The translations under genes and the position numbers were made by a program. From the NCBI GenBank assembly GCA_965204705.1, contig OZ242006.1, positions 5,270,001-5,334,000 of the forward strand: DNA of 64,000 bases. The letters are read 5' to 3'. Below, one piece after another: positions 25,801-34,518 of the stretch. Positions within the stretch are counted from its first letter, which is position 1, and every line of letters begins with the position of its first letter. The notes beneath the pieces were generated by a model. The model searched no databases. It was not told the DNA's origin and saw only the letters and a list, made by a program, of their open reading frames with translations. Source of the DNA: Bin5 sp965204705 (GTDB lineage: Bacteria; Chloroflexota; Anaerolineae; Caldilineales; Caldilineaceae).

Positions 25801-26005
25801 ACTGACCGGCCCAATCCCGGATATGAGGGTACTCTCCAACCTGAAGTGGCCTTGGGTGCTGGACCTCAGAGGCAATCTATTGTGTCTGCCCGAAGGAACA
25901 GAGTTGTCCCTCCTGAATAATCTGGTGGCCGCCCACCTGCAGAGTCTGAATCTACCTGTCTGCACGGACGCCGAACTTGCGGCTCCGGGCGTGCCGCAAA
26001 CTTGA
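22814..26005 (+). CDS. Secreted leucine-rich-repeat protein with two LRR blocks
   Basis: About 1,063 residues from ATG 22814, which has AAAGGG just upstream; earlier in-frame ATGs at 22775 and 22793 lack one. A signal peptide (LALVTILAALISFSLHTNNS, then AHA) precedes an LRRNT-like cap (ALEAFYELTGGADWTQNDNW). About 25 repeats of 22-24 residues of the plant-type form LDLSSNGLSGPIPDLSALTN follow, then a Cys-containing end cap (CNQLCLP...LCTG). A second cap (ALVAFYEATNGANWRRNDNW) and about 16 further repeats ending in LLCLPEGTEL...VCTD follow, so the whole cap-repeats-cap unit is duplicated. It should be extracellular. The ligand is unknown. Confidence 0.9.
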   Translation: MIYRSTIPTFRPPRNLALVTILAALISFSLHTNNSAHAQTGSPAGPAASEEKAALEAFYELTGGADWTQNDNWLSDEPIASWYGVVTNEEGQVTELRLAHNGLRGLLPDLSALSGLTHISLGSNQLSGLIPSLGPFTRLTHLDLSSNGLSGPIPDLNALANLTHLNLSSNGLSGPMPDLSPLFSLVHLDLNSNGLSGAIPDLSVLTSLVHLDLNSNQFSGTIPDLNALTSLTYLDLSGPNPDRRAITSWRCLGRKYNGFSGPIPDLHTLTNLRYLDLKYNQLSGPIPDLGALTNLRYLDLKCNQLSGAIPDLGALTNLRYLDLYYNWLSGPIPDLSALASLTSLNLVYNRLSGPIPNLSALSNLTNLDLNSNGLRGPIPDLSALTNLTNLDLSSNGLSGPIPDLGTLSNLTDLDLSRNQLTGPIPYLSALTNLTNLNLTYNQLNGPIPNLNALTNLTFLGLGSNQLSGPIPELSTLSNVEWLDLSENQLSGPIPDLSTLTNLAYFYLDSNQLSGPISDLSVLTNLEEASLAHNRLSGPIPDLSALTYLGYMDLSHNRLSGPVPDLSDLDYMPLDLTCNQLCLPQGTDLSSLNEDVAAHLQSLNLPLCTGFVPRRMLPTLPKERAALVAFYEATNGANWRRNDNWLSDAPITIWHGVVTDDSGRVSELRLPWNGLSGPIPDLSALTSMTSLILYGNRLSGTIPDISALTHLTSLDLGDNQLSGPIPDLSALTNLTSLDLGSNRLSGPIPELSSLTNLTELLDFWRSQLGGPIPDMNANTNMTNLDLGHNQLTGPIPDLSALTNLTNLDLGSNQLTGTIPDLSTFTNLTRLSLASNQLTGTIPDLSALTKLTSLNLGGNQLTDTIPDMNTLPNLTILVLSSNQLTGPIPDLSTFTNLTRLSLAANQLTGPIPDLNVLTNLTNLGLSYNQLTGPIPDLNSLTNLSLLDLSANQLTGTIPNLSALRDLTDLDFSANQLTGTIPDMSALTNLADLDLGYNQLTGPIPDMRVLSNLKWPWVLDLRGNLLCLPEGTELSLLNNLVAAHLQSLNLPVCTDAELAAPGVPQT

Positions 26006-26102
26006 CGCCGACCACCGGTGACGGCCTGGTCTCACGCAAATGAGGGTAATGGCGAACCCCACCGCGGGAACTGTGGGAGATGCAGTTGCCCTGATGTGGA
26101 AG

Positions 26103-26131
26103 GGCCCCGCTGTGGACAGCGGGGCCTTTTA
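26103..26131 (+). terminator. Rho-independent terminator of the LRR gene
   Basis: A perfect stem GGCCCCGCTGT / ACAGCGGGGCC with a GG centre, then TTTTAGTTT on the plus strand. The convergent SH3 gene ends at 26167 on the minus strand and could share the hairpin, but there is no T-run in that direction. Confidence 0.85.
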
Positions 26132-26166
26132 GTTTCTTGATAATCTTTTTTGTGGGAACGGCCGGT

Positions 26167-29100
26167 CTACTGCGTGACGTGAGGGACGCCTGCGAGCGAG
26201 CCGATCTGCTTCACAGAGCCGCGGTGTACCCAGACCGGTGCGTCGAGGCCGGGGACTTCGATGCGGAGCCATTGGGGATCGGCGCCGATGCCGGTGATTT
26301 GCGCCCATGTGCCCCTGGGCAGGATGGCGGTCGAACTGTACTCCGTGCCCGGACCGGACCGGGCGAAGACGGCTCCCGGCTGGACGAGTACTGCCGGCTG
26401 CGCCGCAACTTCCGCCGCGGTGACCCGTCTGACGCCCTCCACGGAACCTCGCACCTCGGTCATGTGGCAGTAGATCCAGACCAGTGAGCTGTGCCCATCC
26501 AACTCCACCAGAATCCAATCGCCGGTCGGGTCGATGCCGTAGATGCGGGCCTGCGTTCCCTGCGGCACAGCGGCGACTATGTCATATTCCAGGCCCGGGC
26601 CCGAGCGCACGTTCATGGTGATGGGCTGGGTGACTGCGATGGGCCGGTCATCGGCGGCGGGTGGGAAGAAGTCGGTGACGCCGTAGCGGGGGATGCCGGC
26701 GAGCGAGCCTACAGCCACCTTGACAAAGTCGCGGATTACCCAGACAGGCTCGTCGAGACCCGGGACAATGATCTGGTACCAGACGTTGGGCGGGCAGTCG
26801 CCGACGGCGATGATTTCGGCCCAGGTCCCTCGAGGGATCGTGGCTACGATGTCGTAGGCGAGGCCGGGGCCGGAGTAGGCGTAGAGGCCGTAGGTCTGGG
26901 TAAGAGCGGCGGGCCGGTGTGAGATTTCGCTGTCGGTGATGCGGCGGACGTTGACCAGGGGGCAGTCGACCTGGACCAGGTCGCGGTAGACCCAACCGAG
27001 GGAGCTCAGCCCATCGATCTCGACCTGCAGCCATTCGCCGCTGGGGTCGATGCCGACGATGTCGACCTGTGTGCCCTGGGACAGGGTGGTGAGGACATCG
27101 TAGTCGATGCCGGGACCGATGCGCACGTTCATGACCTCCGGCTGGATGGTCGCGATCGGTCTGCTGCCGGTGGCGCCGGAGATGGGGAGCTTGGCGAGCT
27201 CTTCTGCGGAGACCGTGGGGACGTTAGCGAGCGAACCTTCGACGGCAGCCAGGCTCTGGTAGATCCAGACGGGGATGTTGAGGCCGGTAAGTTCGACCTG
27301 GTACCATTCGCCGCGTGGGTCGACGCCGATAATGTTGGCGCGGGTTCCCTGCGGCAGGGTGGTGATGACGTCGTAGGCGAGGCCGGGCCCGAGGCGGGCG
27401 TTCATGCTTGCGGGATGGGTGACGGCCTTGGGATAGCTGCCGTCGGTCATTGTACCGCGGAGGGCGGCGAGCCAGTTGACCAGGTCGCTGTGATCCTGGC
27501 AGCCCCAGACGGTACGGTCACCGGCGTAGTGATCGGGCGTGTCGTCGTCGGTGTCGTCACCGTCGGTGTCGTCACCATCAGTGTCGTCGCCGTCGCCTGT
27601 TGGTGTCGGTATCGGACTCCTCACGTCGGGCGTCGCATCCGGACCTTTCGGATTATCTATAACGATGACAACGATGATTTCCCACAGATCTTCCGGCAGT
27701 TCGCTCGTGGGCGGAATCGTGGCCCCCGGCGTAGGCGTGGACGTCGGCGTAAGGGTTGGGACCAGGGAACCTGGGGGGGTAGCTGTGGCGGTGGCTGTAG
27801 GCGTTGACAGGCCGGAGGCGGTCGGCGTATGCGTCGCGGTTGGCGTCGGCCCCCCCACGTCGGGCGTCGCATCCGGATTGTTCGGATTATCAATGTCAAT
27901 GATAACGATTATTTCCCAAATGTCGTCCGGCAGGTCACTCGTGGGCGGGATCGTGGACGTTGGCGTTGGGGTAACGGTGGGCGTATGCGTGGACGTAGGC
28001 GTCGGCAGAGCGGCGGCGGTTGGCGTGGATGTCGGCGTCGACGTGGGATTACCCTGATCTGGGGGCGGCGAGAAGGATATTTTGGCCGTAGGCGTGGGTG
28101 TGGGCGCGGTTGTCGCGGTGACGGTCGGTGTAGCGGTGTTGGCGGGCTGCTTTACCACTGGCGGCTGTTGCACCGGCGGCTGTCTTCGCCGCGGGGGACT
28201 TGTGGCGGTCGCTGTCGATGTGGGCGTGTTCGTATTGGTGGCGGTGGCGGTTGGCTGCTGTTGCGACGGAGGCTGGTTTCCTACCGGCGGATTATTTTGG
28301 TCCGGTGTATTGGTGGGGGTCGCGGTCGGCTGATTTTGCACCGGCGGCTGATTTTGCGCCGGCGGCTGATTCTGATCCGGCGTATTGGTGGGGGTCGCAG
28401 TCGGTTCGGGTGTGTTGGTGGCCGTGGCGGTCGGCGTGTCTGTTTCGATAGGGGAGAGTGACAAGCCAACGACCTGGAAGTCCTGGGTTACAGTGTAGGT
28501 AAATCCGCCCTCGCCGATGAGGGTGACGGTCACTGTGTATGTGCCGACCGGAGTAGCGTCGGTGATTTCGGCGGGGACTGTAATTTGGCCCTCGCCATCG
28601 AGATCGCCGGTGTACTGGCCGCTTCCACCAAGTCCCTTCCCTTCCGAGACATTGACATCATCGCCGTCAGAATTGGTGACGTCGGCCCGGTAGTGATAGA
28701 CGTCCGAGTCGTCTATGCCTTCGAAGATAAAGTTGAAGGGTTCCTTCTGGCCCACATCAATGACGGGGGCCAACCCATCGATCCGGACGGAGGGTGGAGG
28801 CGCTGGTGTGTTCGTCGGAGTGGGCGTGCTCGTCGGTGTGGCCGTGTTGGCGGGTATTGGCGTTTCGGTGGGTGTGGACGTTACTGTCGGTGTATGCGTT
28901 TCGGTGGGTGTGGGCGTTGCGGTCGACGGGGGATCGACGGAGATGCCGCAGTTGCAGGCCAGCGGAATCTCCTCGGTTGAGCCGTCTTCGGTATAGGTGA
29001 TGGTGCACTTGACCACATAGGAACCGGGTGTACAGTTGCTGTCAATGCCCAGCGAAATCGCACCTGTGGTACTCCAGTGGCTGTATTGCGACGGGCTGAA

Positions 29101-29484
29101 AGTGCGGACGACGCCAAACCCCTGCCCTTCACAGTTGTCGGCGTCGGGGCCGTCGACGCTGCCCTGCAGCAGGTCAAAGCGATAGGTGACGGTTGTGAAG
29201 GTGTCGTTGGCGTCACATGTGCCGTCGCCGTTTTGATCGTTGCAGGGGAAGTTGGCGAAAAAGATGCTGATGTTCAGATTTTCCCCTGCCGACACAGAGC
29301 CGTCAAGCGATTCGAAACCGGCGTGCGGTCTGAGATCCTCCTGCGCCGGCTGGAGATCCTCCTGCATCGCAGGGGCAAAGGTTTGGACCTCCGGGGGATT
29401 GGGCACGAAGGAGATGAGGGTCAGGGCGAAGAGCAGCAAAATAATCGCGGCAACCAACGTAGTGACCGACTGTTTCGCTTGCAT
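26167..29484 (-). CDS. Secreted multi-SH3 (SH3_3) protein with Thr/Pro-rich linkers
   Basis: About 1,105 residues from ATG 29484, chosen because its context and sequence match the start of the related gene at 33316; an ATG at 29526 is possible. A signal or anchor helix (VTTLVAAIILLLFALTLISF) comes first. A Ca-binding-like loop follows (DQNGDGTCDANDTF), then long T-P-T-x repeats and an acidic DGDDTDGDDTD run. Five bacterial SH3 repeats close the protein, each with an N(V/A)R.GPG..YD core, a PQGT turn and W(I/V)Y near the end. SH3_3 domains commonly bind peptidoglycan. Surface attachment or adhesion is inferred. Base composition is biased by the TPT linkers. Confidence 0.85.
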   Translation of the reverse strand: MQAKQSVTTLVAAIILLLFALTLISFVPNPPEVQTFAPAMQEDLQPAQEDLRPHAGFESLDGSVSAGENLNISIFFANFPCNDQNGDGTCDANDTFTTVTYRFDLLQGSVDGPDADNCEGQGFGVVRTFSPSQYSHWSTTGAISLGIDSNCTPGSYVVKCTITYTEDGSTEEIPLACNCGISVDPPSTATPTPTETHTPTVTSTPTETPIPANTATPTSTPTPTNTPAPPPSVRIDGLAPVIDVGQKEPFNFIFEGIDDSDVYHYRADVTNSDGDDVNVSEGKGLGGSGQYTGDLDGEGQITVPAEITDATPVGTYTVTVTLIGEGGFTYTVTQDFQVVGLSLSPIETDTPTATATNTPEPTATPTNTPDQNQPPAQNQPPVQNQPTATPTNTPDQNNPPVGNQPPSQQQPTATATNTNTPTSTATATSPPRRRQPPVQQPPVVKQPANTATPTVTATTAPTPTPTAKISFSPPPDQGNPTSTPTSTPTAAALPTPTSTHTPTVTPTPTSTIPPTSDLPDDIWEIIVIIDIDNPNNPDATPDVGGPTPTATHTPTASGLSTPTATATATPPGSLVPTLTPTSTPTPGATIPPTSELPEDLWEIIVVIVIDNPKGPDATPDVRSPIPTPTGDGDDTDGDDTDGDDTDDDTPDHYAGDRTVWGCQDHSDLVNWLAALRGTMTDGSYPKAVTHPASMNARLGPGLAYDVITTLPQGTRANIIGVDPRGEWYQVELTGLNIPVWIYQSLAAVEGSLANVPTVSAEELAKLPISGATGSRPIATIQPEVMNVRIGPGIDYDVLTTLSQGTQVDIVGIDPSGEWLQVEIDGLSSLGWVYRDLVQVDCPLVNVRRITDSEISHRPAALTQTYGLYAYSGPGLAYDIVATIPRGTWAEIIAVGDCPPNVWYQIIVPGLDEPVWVIRDFVKVAVGSLAGIPRYGVTDFFPPAADDRPIAVTQPITMNVRSGPGLEYDIVAAVPQGTQARIYGIDPTGDWILVELDGHSSLVWIYCHMTEVRGSVEGVRRVTAAEVAAQPAVLVQPGAVFARSGPGTEYSSTAILPRGTWAQITGIGADPQWLRIEVPGLDAPVWVHRGSVKQIGSLAGVPHVTQ

Positions 29485-29710
29485 CTTCTTTGTCTCTACG
29501 ACAGATTTGCGAGGGTGCACTTTCATGTCCGTTCAGTCTTCTCGTTTCGAGCGTTGTCCCGTCCCAAAATGGGAACCGCTCCCGCCGATTGGACGTGCAA
29601 TTGGCACGGAATGTTCCGTTTTCGGGAATCTTCAAAGAGTGGGTTTTCTTGATGCCGAAAACGGTGAACGGCCGGCAAGTTCTTGGGCGGCGGCGGAAAG
29701 AGATACATAG

Positions 29711-29742
29711 AAAGAAAAGGCCCCGCTTTCGACTGCGGGGCC
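29711..29742 (-). terminator. Rho-independent terminator, minus strand
   Basis: Reading leftward, GGCCCCGC / GCGGGGCC with an AGTCGAAA centre is followed by TTTTCTTT. It lies about 60 bp after the stop of the SH3 fragment at 29801 and would end that transcript, insulating the gene that starts at 29484. Confidence 0.8.
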
Positions 29743-29800
29743 TTTGGTATGCGATACTGTGACAGCGACTCAAGAAGGTGGATTAGCCGGGCCGGCGCGG

Positions 29801-30020
29801 CTATGGCGAAGGCTGGAGGAGCCGTGCGAGCGAGCCGATTATCTTCAACAGGTCGCAGAGGGCCCAAACCGGCTCTTCCATGCCGGCCACCTGAATCAGC
29901 AGCCATTCAGACCGCGGGCCGATGCCGCTGACCCGGGCCCATGTCCCCTTGGGAAGGATGGTGACTGTGGTGTACCCCGTACCCGGTCCTGTAGGACTAA
30001 CGTAACGGGTGGTACAAACA
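29801..30020 (-). pseudogene. 3' fragment of an SH3-repeat gene, cut off at a group II intron
   Basis: On the minus strand the frame reads a nearly complete last SH3 repeat: YVSPTGPGTGYTTVTILPKG, then TWARVSGIGPRSEWLLIQVA and EEPVWALCDLLKIIGSLARL. It closely resembles the final repeat of the 26167-29484 protein. Upstream the coding sense stops exactly at the intron boundary (30020/30021). Beyond the intron no SH3 sequence resumes in frame, so the 5' part of this gene is gone or is the neighbouring 30809 gene after rearrangement. It keeps its own terminator. Confidence 0.7.
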
Positions 30021-30756
30021 GTGCGCCGTGTCACGGCACAATTTCCAGCCTGGATACCAGGCTTGGGAGCAGGATATCCTAATGGTCAACTGTCTTACCC
30101 GACCCTGGCAACAGGGGAAGTTCTCGAAAGAGTAAGGGGACAACAGCATGACAGTAAAGCCGGAGAGTAGGACAGTCACGAAAATACCAGACCGGCAAGA
30201 CCTGCGACCTATGACTATGAAAGGAACCCCAGCGTCCATCTGGAGTAAACCACATCCAAGGGAAGAGTGACTGATACCCGAACCCCATAGAAACCCGAAT
30301 GATAATTGTTCGGACTCCCACCACACTTATGGAAATATGCTGCGTCCGCGGGAACCTGCCAATGGGGAGAATCTGCTAATGAAGCAGGGTAAGGATGCAC
30401 TGAGGGGGGTCTAAGGGTCGCTATTACGGAGATTGTGAACCGGAACACGGGATGCCCTGAGTGATGCGAACCATAGGGGTACGGAGTCTCCATAGCACTC
30501 GTCGGAATAACGACCGACCAGGGAGAGTGGGCAAGCCACTCACAGGGGGAAGGGAGACAGGTGAAGCTATGACTGCGAGTACGATGAGGGGGCGCGTGAT
30601 GCGAACAACTGAAACTGTACTCAATGTCCTGAGTGAAAGGAACAAACTACTCAGCGCAACTGATCTGAGAAAGCCGGATGATGGGAAACTATCACGTCCG
30701 GTTTGACAGGGGGCTTAGGGGAAAAGTGTCATAAGATGACTCGCCCCTTTGCCTAC
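30021..30756 (+). ncRNA. ORF-less group II intron (ribozyme)
   Basis: The 5' end is the canonical GTGCGCC. Near the 3' end, 30672-30706 is a clear domain V: AGCCGGATGATGG, GAAA tetraloop, CTATCACGTCCGGTT, including the catalytic AGC triad and the bulge. Domain VI follows (30707-30746: GGGGGC...GCCCC with an inner TCAT/ATGA hairpin). The intron ends at about CCTAC (30756); the exact 3' splice site is uncertain by a few bases. At about 735 nt it has no room for a reverse transcriptase, so it needs a maturase in trans or is a relic. It lies antisense to the flanking SH3 genes. Confidence 0.82.
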
Positions 30757-30808
30757 CGAACGCGGGGGTAGGTCAAGCGCATATAGCTGTTCAGTTCGGA
30801 AAGACGGC

Positions 30809-33316
30809 TTACCGCGAGCCGTCGTCTGTGTCGGGTACAATGGCGAGCCCGCCGCTGGTCGTCGTCGAGCTGTAGGTGCCGGCCACGACGGGATCGATCT
30901 CAACTTCGGCTACCTCGCGGCCCCCGACCATACGCCCGCACCAGGCCGAGATGTAGCTGCTGCCGCTGAGTGTGCTGAATCTCAGACTCTTCGAGTTCAC
31001 AGACGAGGTCGTTGCGGCCTGGTCGAGCGAGATGTAGGCGGTCGTGTCGATGCTGGAACGGTGGTAGAGGCTGTACAGCTGCGCACAGGCGCTGGTATCT
31101 ACCCAACTGACCTCAAGGTCGACTCCGCCGGCCGGCGGCAGTGACACCTCGACCGTGATCGAGCTGGTCAACTGACTTGCCGCTGGCGACGAGCCCCCCA
31201 ACGCGAGCTGGATAAGCCCTGATAGCGAGCCGCCGGCTACCTTTGTGTAGTCACGGAAGATCCAGGCCGGCTGGTCAAGGTCGTCCAACTCCACGCGGTA
31301 CCATTCGCCCAGCGTGTCGATGCCGGTGATCTTCGCCCACGTGCCCTGTGGAATGGTCGTGAGGATGTCGTAGGTCAGGCCAGGACCGGCGCGAGCGTTC
31401 AACAGGAACGGCTGCGTGATCGCGGCAGGCAGCAGCGCCAGCTCGGCCTCGGTTACCCACTTGACACCGGCCAGCGAGCCGATCACGGTCGTCAGGTCCT
31501 GGTAGACCCAGACCAGCGTGTCCAGCCCTTCGAGCTCGATCTGGAACCAGTCATCGTTCGGGTCGATGCCGAAGATGCGGCCCTGCGTGCCTTTGGGAAC
31601 AATGCCGACAATGTCATAGAGCAGGCCGGGGCCGGTGCGCACGTTCATGGTGATGGGTACGGTGATCGCCAGCGGCACTGAGCCGTCGGCGCCCGGCGTT
31701 CCCAGCAGCTGTGCTATCTCTTGCGCGGTGTATATCTTGACTGCGACCAGCGAGCCGATCACGGTTGTCAGGTCCTGGTAGACCCAGACGCGGGTGTCGA
31801 ACCCTTTCAGCTCGATATGGAACCAGTCATCGTCCGGGTCGATTCCGTAGATGTAGCCCTGTGTACCCGCGGGGACGGTGGTGACGATGTCGTAGGTGAG
31901 GCCGGGGCCTGTGCGCACGTTCATCAGCTCCGGCACGGTGATGGCCAGCGGCACTGAGCCGTCCGTAGACTGTGTGCCGGTCGTCAGTTGCGTTATCTCC
32001 AGCGCTGTGTACTGTTTGACGCCCGCCAGCGAACCGACCAGCGTTGTCAGGTCCTGGTAGATCCAGACTTGGCCTTCGATGCCGGCGATCTCTACGTGGT
32101 ACCAGTCGTCGTTGGGGTCGGTGCCGACGATGGCGCCTTGCGTGCCGGCAGGGACGGTGGTGACGATGTCGTAGGTCAGCCCCGGGCCGGTGCGTACGTT
32201 CATAATTTCGGGGATGGTGATGGCGATGGGCGTCTGGGACTGCGGCGGAGAATATGACGGCAGCGGCGTCGGGTTACTGATGAATGACTTGACGCCGACA
32301 TTGCCCTGGTTATTGCCACCCTGGTTGCGGCGGCCCTGATTGTTGTTGCCGTCATTGCCGCCGTTGTTGCCCTGATTGGCGTCTGGACTGTTGCCCTCGT
32401 CTTTACCCTGATTGCCACCGTTGTTGCCGTTGCCTTCAACTGTAGGTGTCGCTGTAGGTGTCACCGTCAGTGTCGCGGTTGGATTGCCACCATTGGCGCC
32501 GCCGTCCTGTGTTGCCGTGGCCGTCGGCGTGGCTGTCGCGTCCAGCGGCGGCAGCAGCTGTGGAATCAGTGGCTCGTCCCCCGACTCACTCGTTTCCGTG
32601 GCTGTTGGCGTGGCGGTTGGGGTCGCGGTCACGTCGGGCGGTATCTGATTGTTGCTGCCTTGATTGCCGCCGTTGCCTTCAACTGTAGGCGTTGCGGTTG
32701 GGGTCGCGGTCGGTGGCGGCGGCTGTGGCTGTGGCCTTCGCGTTGGCCGCGGCGTGGCTGTAGGAGTACGGGTCGGTGTAGCTGTAACTATGGGTGCCGG
32801 TTCCGGCGTCACTTCGACTGCAAAGTATGCGATCGCGGAGGCCACTTCCACCTTGTCGGAACCCATCAGGATGACCTTCAGCTTTAATTGTGTCCCCACT
32901 GGACAGCTCTGGGGAAGAGTGGAGTAAATGGAGTTGATTACCTTCCTAACTCCGTCACCTTTCTGAAAGCTGCGATCTCCGCCCAACCCCTGTTCACATA
33001 CACTATTGCGATTATTGGTGCCACGATCATATATTTCGGTGCGATGGTAACAGACGTCATCGAACAATGTATGGTGCGGGCCCCCGACGTTCTTATCGCA
33101 CGTAACACTTTGGAAATTCTCGAAAATGTATGTCGCAAAGGGCTGACCCCTACTCAAATTCCCATTGTAGGAATTCAGGTCAATTCGCACCGATGGTCCA
33201 GGATTCTGGGCGTAGGCGATCTGCGGCCGGGACGCGATGATAACGGCCAGGACAGCAATCAACAGTGCGCCGGTTCCGGCCAAAAAGATACCCGACTGTT
33301 TGGTTCGCAATTGCAT
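30809..33316 (-). CDS. Secreted multi-SH3 (SH3_3) protein with Thr/Pro- and Asn/Gly-rich linker
   Basis: About 835 residues from ATG 33316 (GAGGGAAAG upstream). The secretion signal IFLAGTGALLIAVLAVIIAS ends at AYA-Q. An N-terminal domain of about 140 residues (PSVRIDLNSYNGNLSRGQPF) is followed by TPTATPT and NQGNNGGN-type linkers. Then come four SH3_3 repeats, each with MNVRTGPGLTYDIVTTVPAG-like cores, and a unique C-terminal beta-rich domain of about 110 residues (ITVEVSLPPAGGVDLEVSWV). It ends 52 bp from the antisense intron. It is a paralogue of the 26167 gene and probably a cell-surface protein. Confidence 0.85.
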   Translation of the reverse strand: MQLRTKQSGIFLAGTGALLIAVLAVIIASRPQIAYAQNPGPSVRIDLNSYNGNLSRGQPFATYIFENFQSVTCDKNVGGPHHTLFDDVCYHRTEIYDRGTNNRNSVCEQGLGGDRSFQKGDGVRKVINSIYSTLPQSCPVGTQLKLKVILMGSDKVEVASAIAYFAVEVTPEPAPIVTATPTRTPTATPRPTRRPQPQPPPPTATPTATPTVEGNGGNQGSNNQIPPDVTATPTATPTATETSESGDEPLIPQLLPPLDATATPTATATQDGGANGGNPTATLTVTPTATPTVEGNGNNGGNQGKDEGNSPDANQGNNGGNDGNNNQGRRNQGGNNQGNVGVKSFISNPTPLPSYSPPQSQTPIAITIPEIMNVRTGPGLTYDIVTTVPAGTQGAIVGTDPNDDWYHVEIAGIEGQVWIYQDLTTLVGSLAGVKQYTALEITQLTTGTQSTDGSVPLAITVPELMNVRTGPGLTYDIVTTVPAGTQGYIYGIDPDDDWFHIELKGFDTRVWVYQDLTTVIGSLVAVKIYTAQEIAQLLGTPGADGSVPLAITVPITMNVRTGPGLLYDIVGIVPKGTQGRIFGIDPNDDWFQIELEGLDTLVWVYQDLTTVIGSLAGVKWVTEAELALLPAAITQPFLLNARAGPGLTYDILTTIPQGTWAKITGIDTLGEWYRVELDDLDQPAWIFRDYTKVAGGSLSGLIQLALGGSSPAASQLTSSITVEVSLPPAGGVDLEVSWVDTSACAQLYSLYHRSSIDTTAYISLDQAATTSSVNSKSLRFSTLSGSSYISAWCGRMVGGREVAEVEIDPVVAGTYSSTTTSGGLAIVPDTDDGSR

Positions 33317-33355
33317 CGTCTTTCCCTCTTTCCTATCGGCGATCATTCCTGCCAT

Positions 33356-34518
33356 AAGGCATAAGTCGTGAACGATTCCATTGGATCCTGCTGATGGAGC
33401 GTTCGGCGATTAGGGAGGCAGAGACAGAAAGATCTGCACTGCAAAACCTATTGCATCCCGGACGGTTATGAAGTTGTCAGATGATCGGGGAGCGGGAAGA
33501 TTAGCCGCTCGAATGAAACAGCGGGGCGGGCGCGTGCCGGCGATAAGAACGGGACCGGAGGCGCGCCGTGTGCGTTAAAGAGGATGGGGATCGGTGTCGT
33601 TCATCCACCTCAAACGCAGTGACTTGAGGGCATTTCCTGGCGGCCGATCTTGTGCGATAGTTGCCCGCGCGTATACGCCGATAATGACGCTGTCCGCGCT
33701 GCATGCAGTCATACCGCTTTGGCCACCTTTCTGAGTTGTCGAGCCGATGAAAACAATAAGAGCAGTTCCCTGCGACAACTCATTTGTGAATTGATTTTAA
33801 TCGTAGATTGGTGTATCGCCGCTGTCAAGCAAATGAACCCGGAATCGGACACTATTTTCTGACGTGCGCGCAGTCGTTTCGGCGCGTCGCTTCGCGGTCG
33901 CGGAGCGGGGGTTTCCAGTGTAGCGGACTGGTGGAGCATCGGAAAGGCGTAGCAGTATGGTATGGAATCCAGCGCGTTGGCGTCGGCGTTCGAGCGGAGG
34001 CCCGTTTGTTTCGTAGACCGATCGTAGATGTATCGTTAGAAGTACTGTAATCGTAACTATTTCACTATTTTTAATAGAATATATTTTGGGAAATTAATAT
34101 GAATTGGAAAGTTAAAAGGCGTATGCAGATTGACTGATATAGGGCGGTTGGACCGAAAGCAACCGGAACGAATTAGCCAGGAAAGGTTTAACGAGTCGAG
34201 TTTGGTTCTGGAGAAGGTGTAGGGCGGGGCAACAGAGATTGGGCCAGCAGATGTAGGATCAACTGGCGAAAGAGACTGCGCCAGACTGGTCAGTCTCTGT
34301 GTGGTGGGCAACGGGGGCGCAGAGGAAGCACACTGAAGCAAGAGGGCAACAGGCTGGCATGGCGGCTGCGTTTCTCCCGGCTGATATTGAGTAGGGAGAC
34401 GAAATCGTTTATTATCTTCGCAGCCGCGGCCTGGGCTGTGGGCCGTGCGGTTGCGCGAAGGGGGTATGAACCTAGTGCCGGCGGCGGAGACCGGCGGCGT
34501 TTCGTGAGGGGGGGCATT
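33356..34518. other. Long intergenic stretch with an AT-rich patch
   Basis: Between divergently transcribed genes. Frames here are short and not protein-like. 34020-34140 is markedly AT-rich against the GC-rich background (ATTTTTAATAGAATATATTT), as expected of promoter or foreign DNA. I see no tRNA or repeat array. Promoters for both flanking genes probably lie here. Confidence 0.4.

Noticed and set aside
27415..28461. Plus-strand frames rich in Val/Gly/Arg across the SH3 protein's linker
   Set aside because: They are translations of the antisense of T-P-T repeat codons.
30715..30903. Minus-strand frame over the intron end
   Set aside because: It spans intron domain VI and the end of the SH3 gene; it is not a protein gene.
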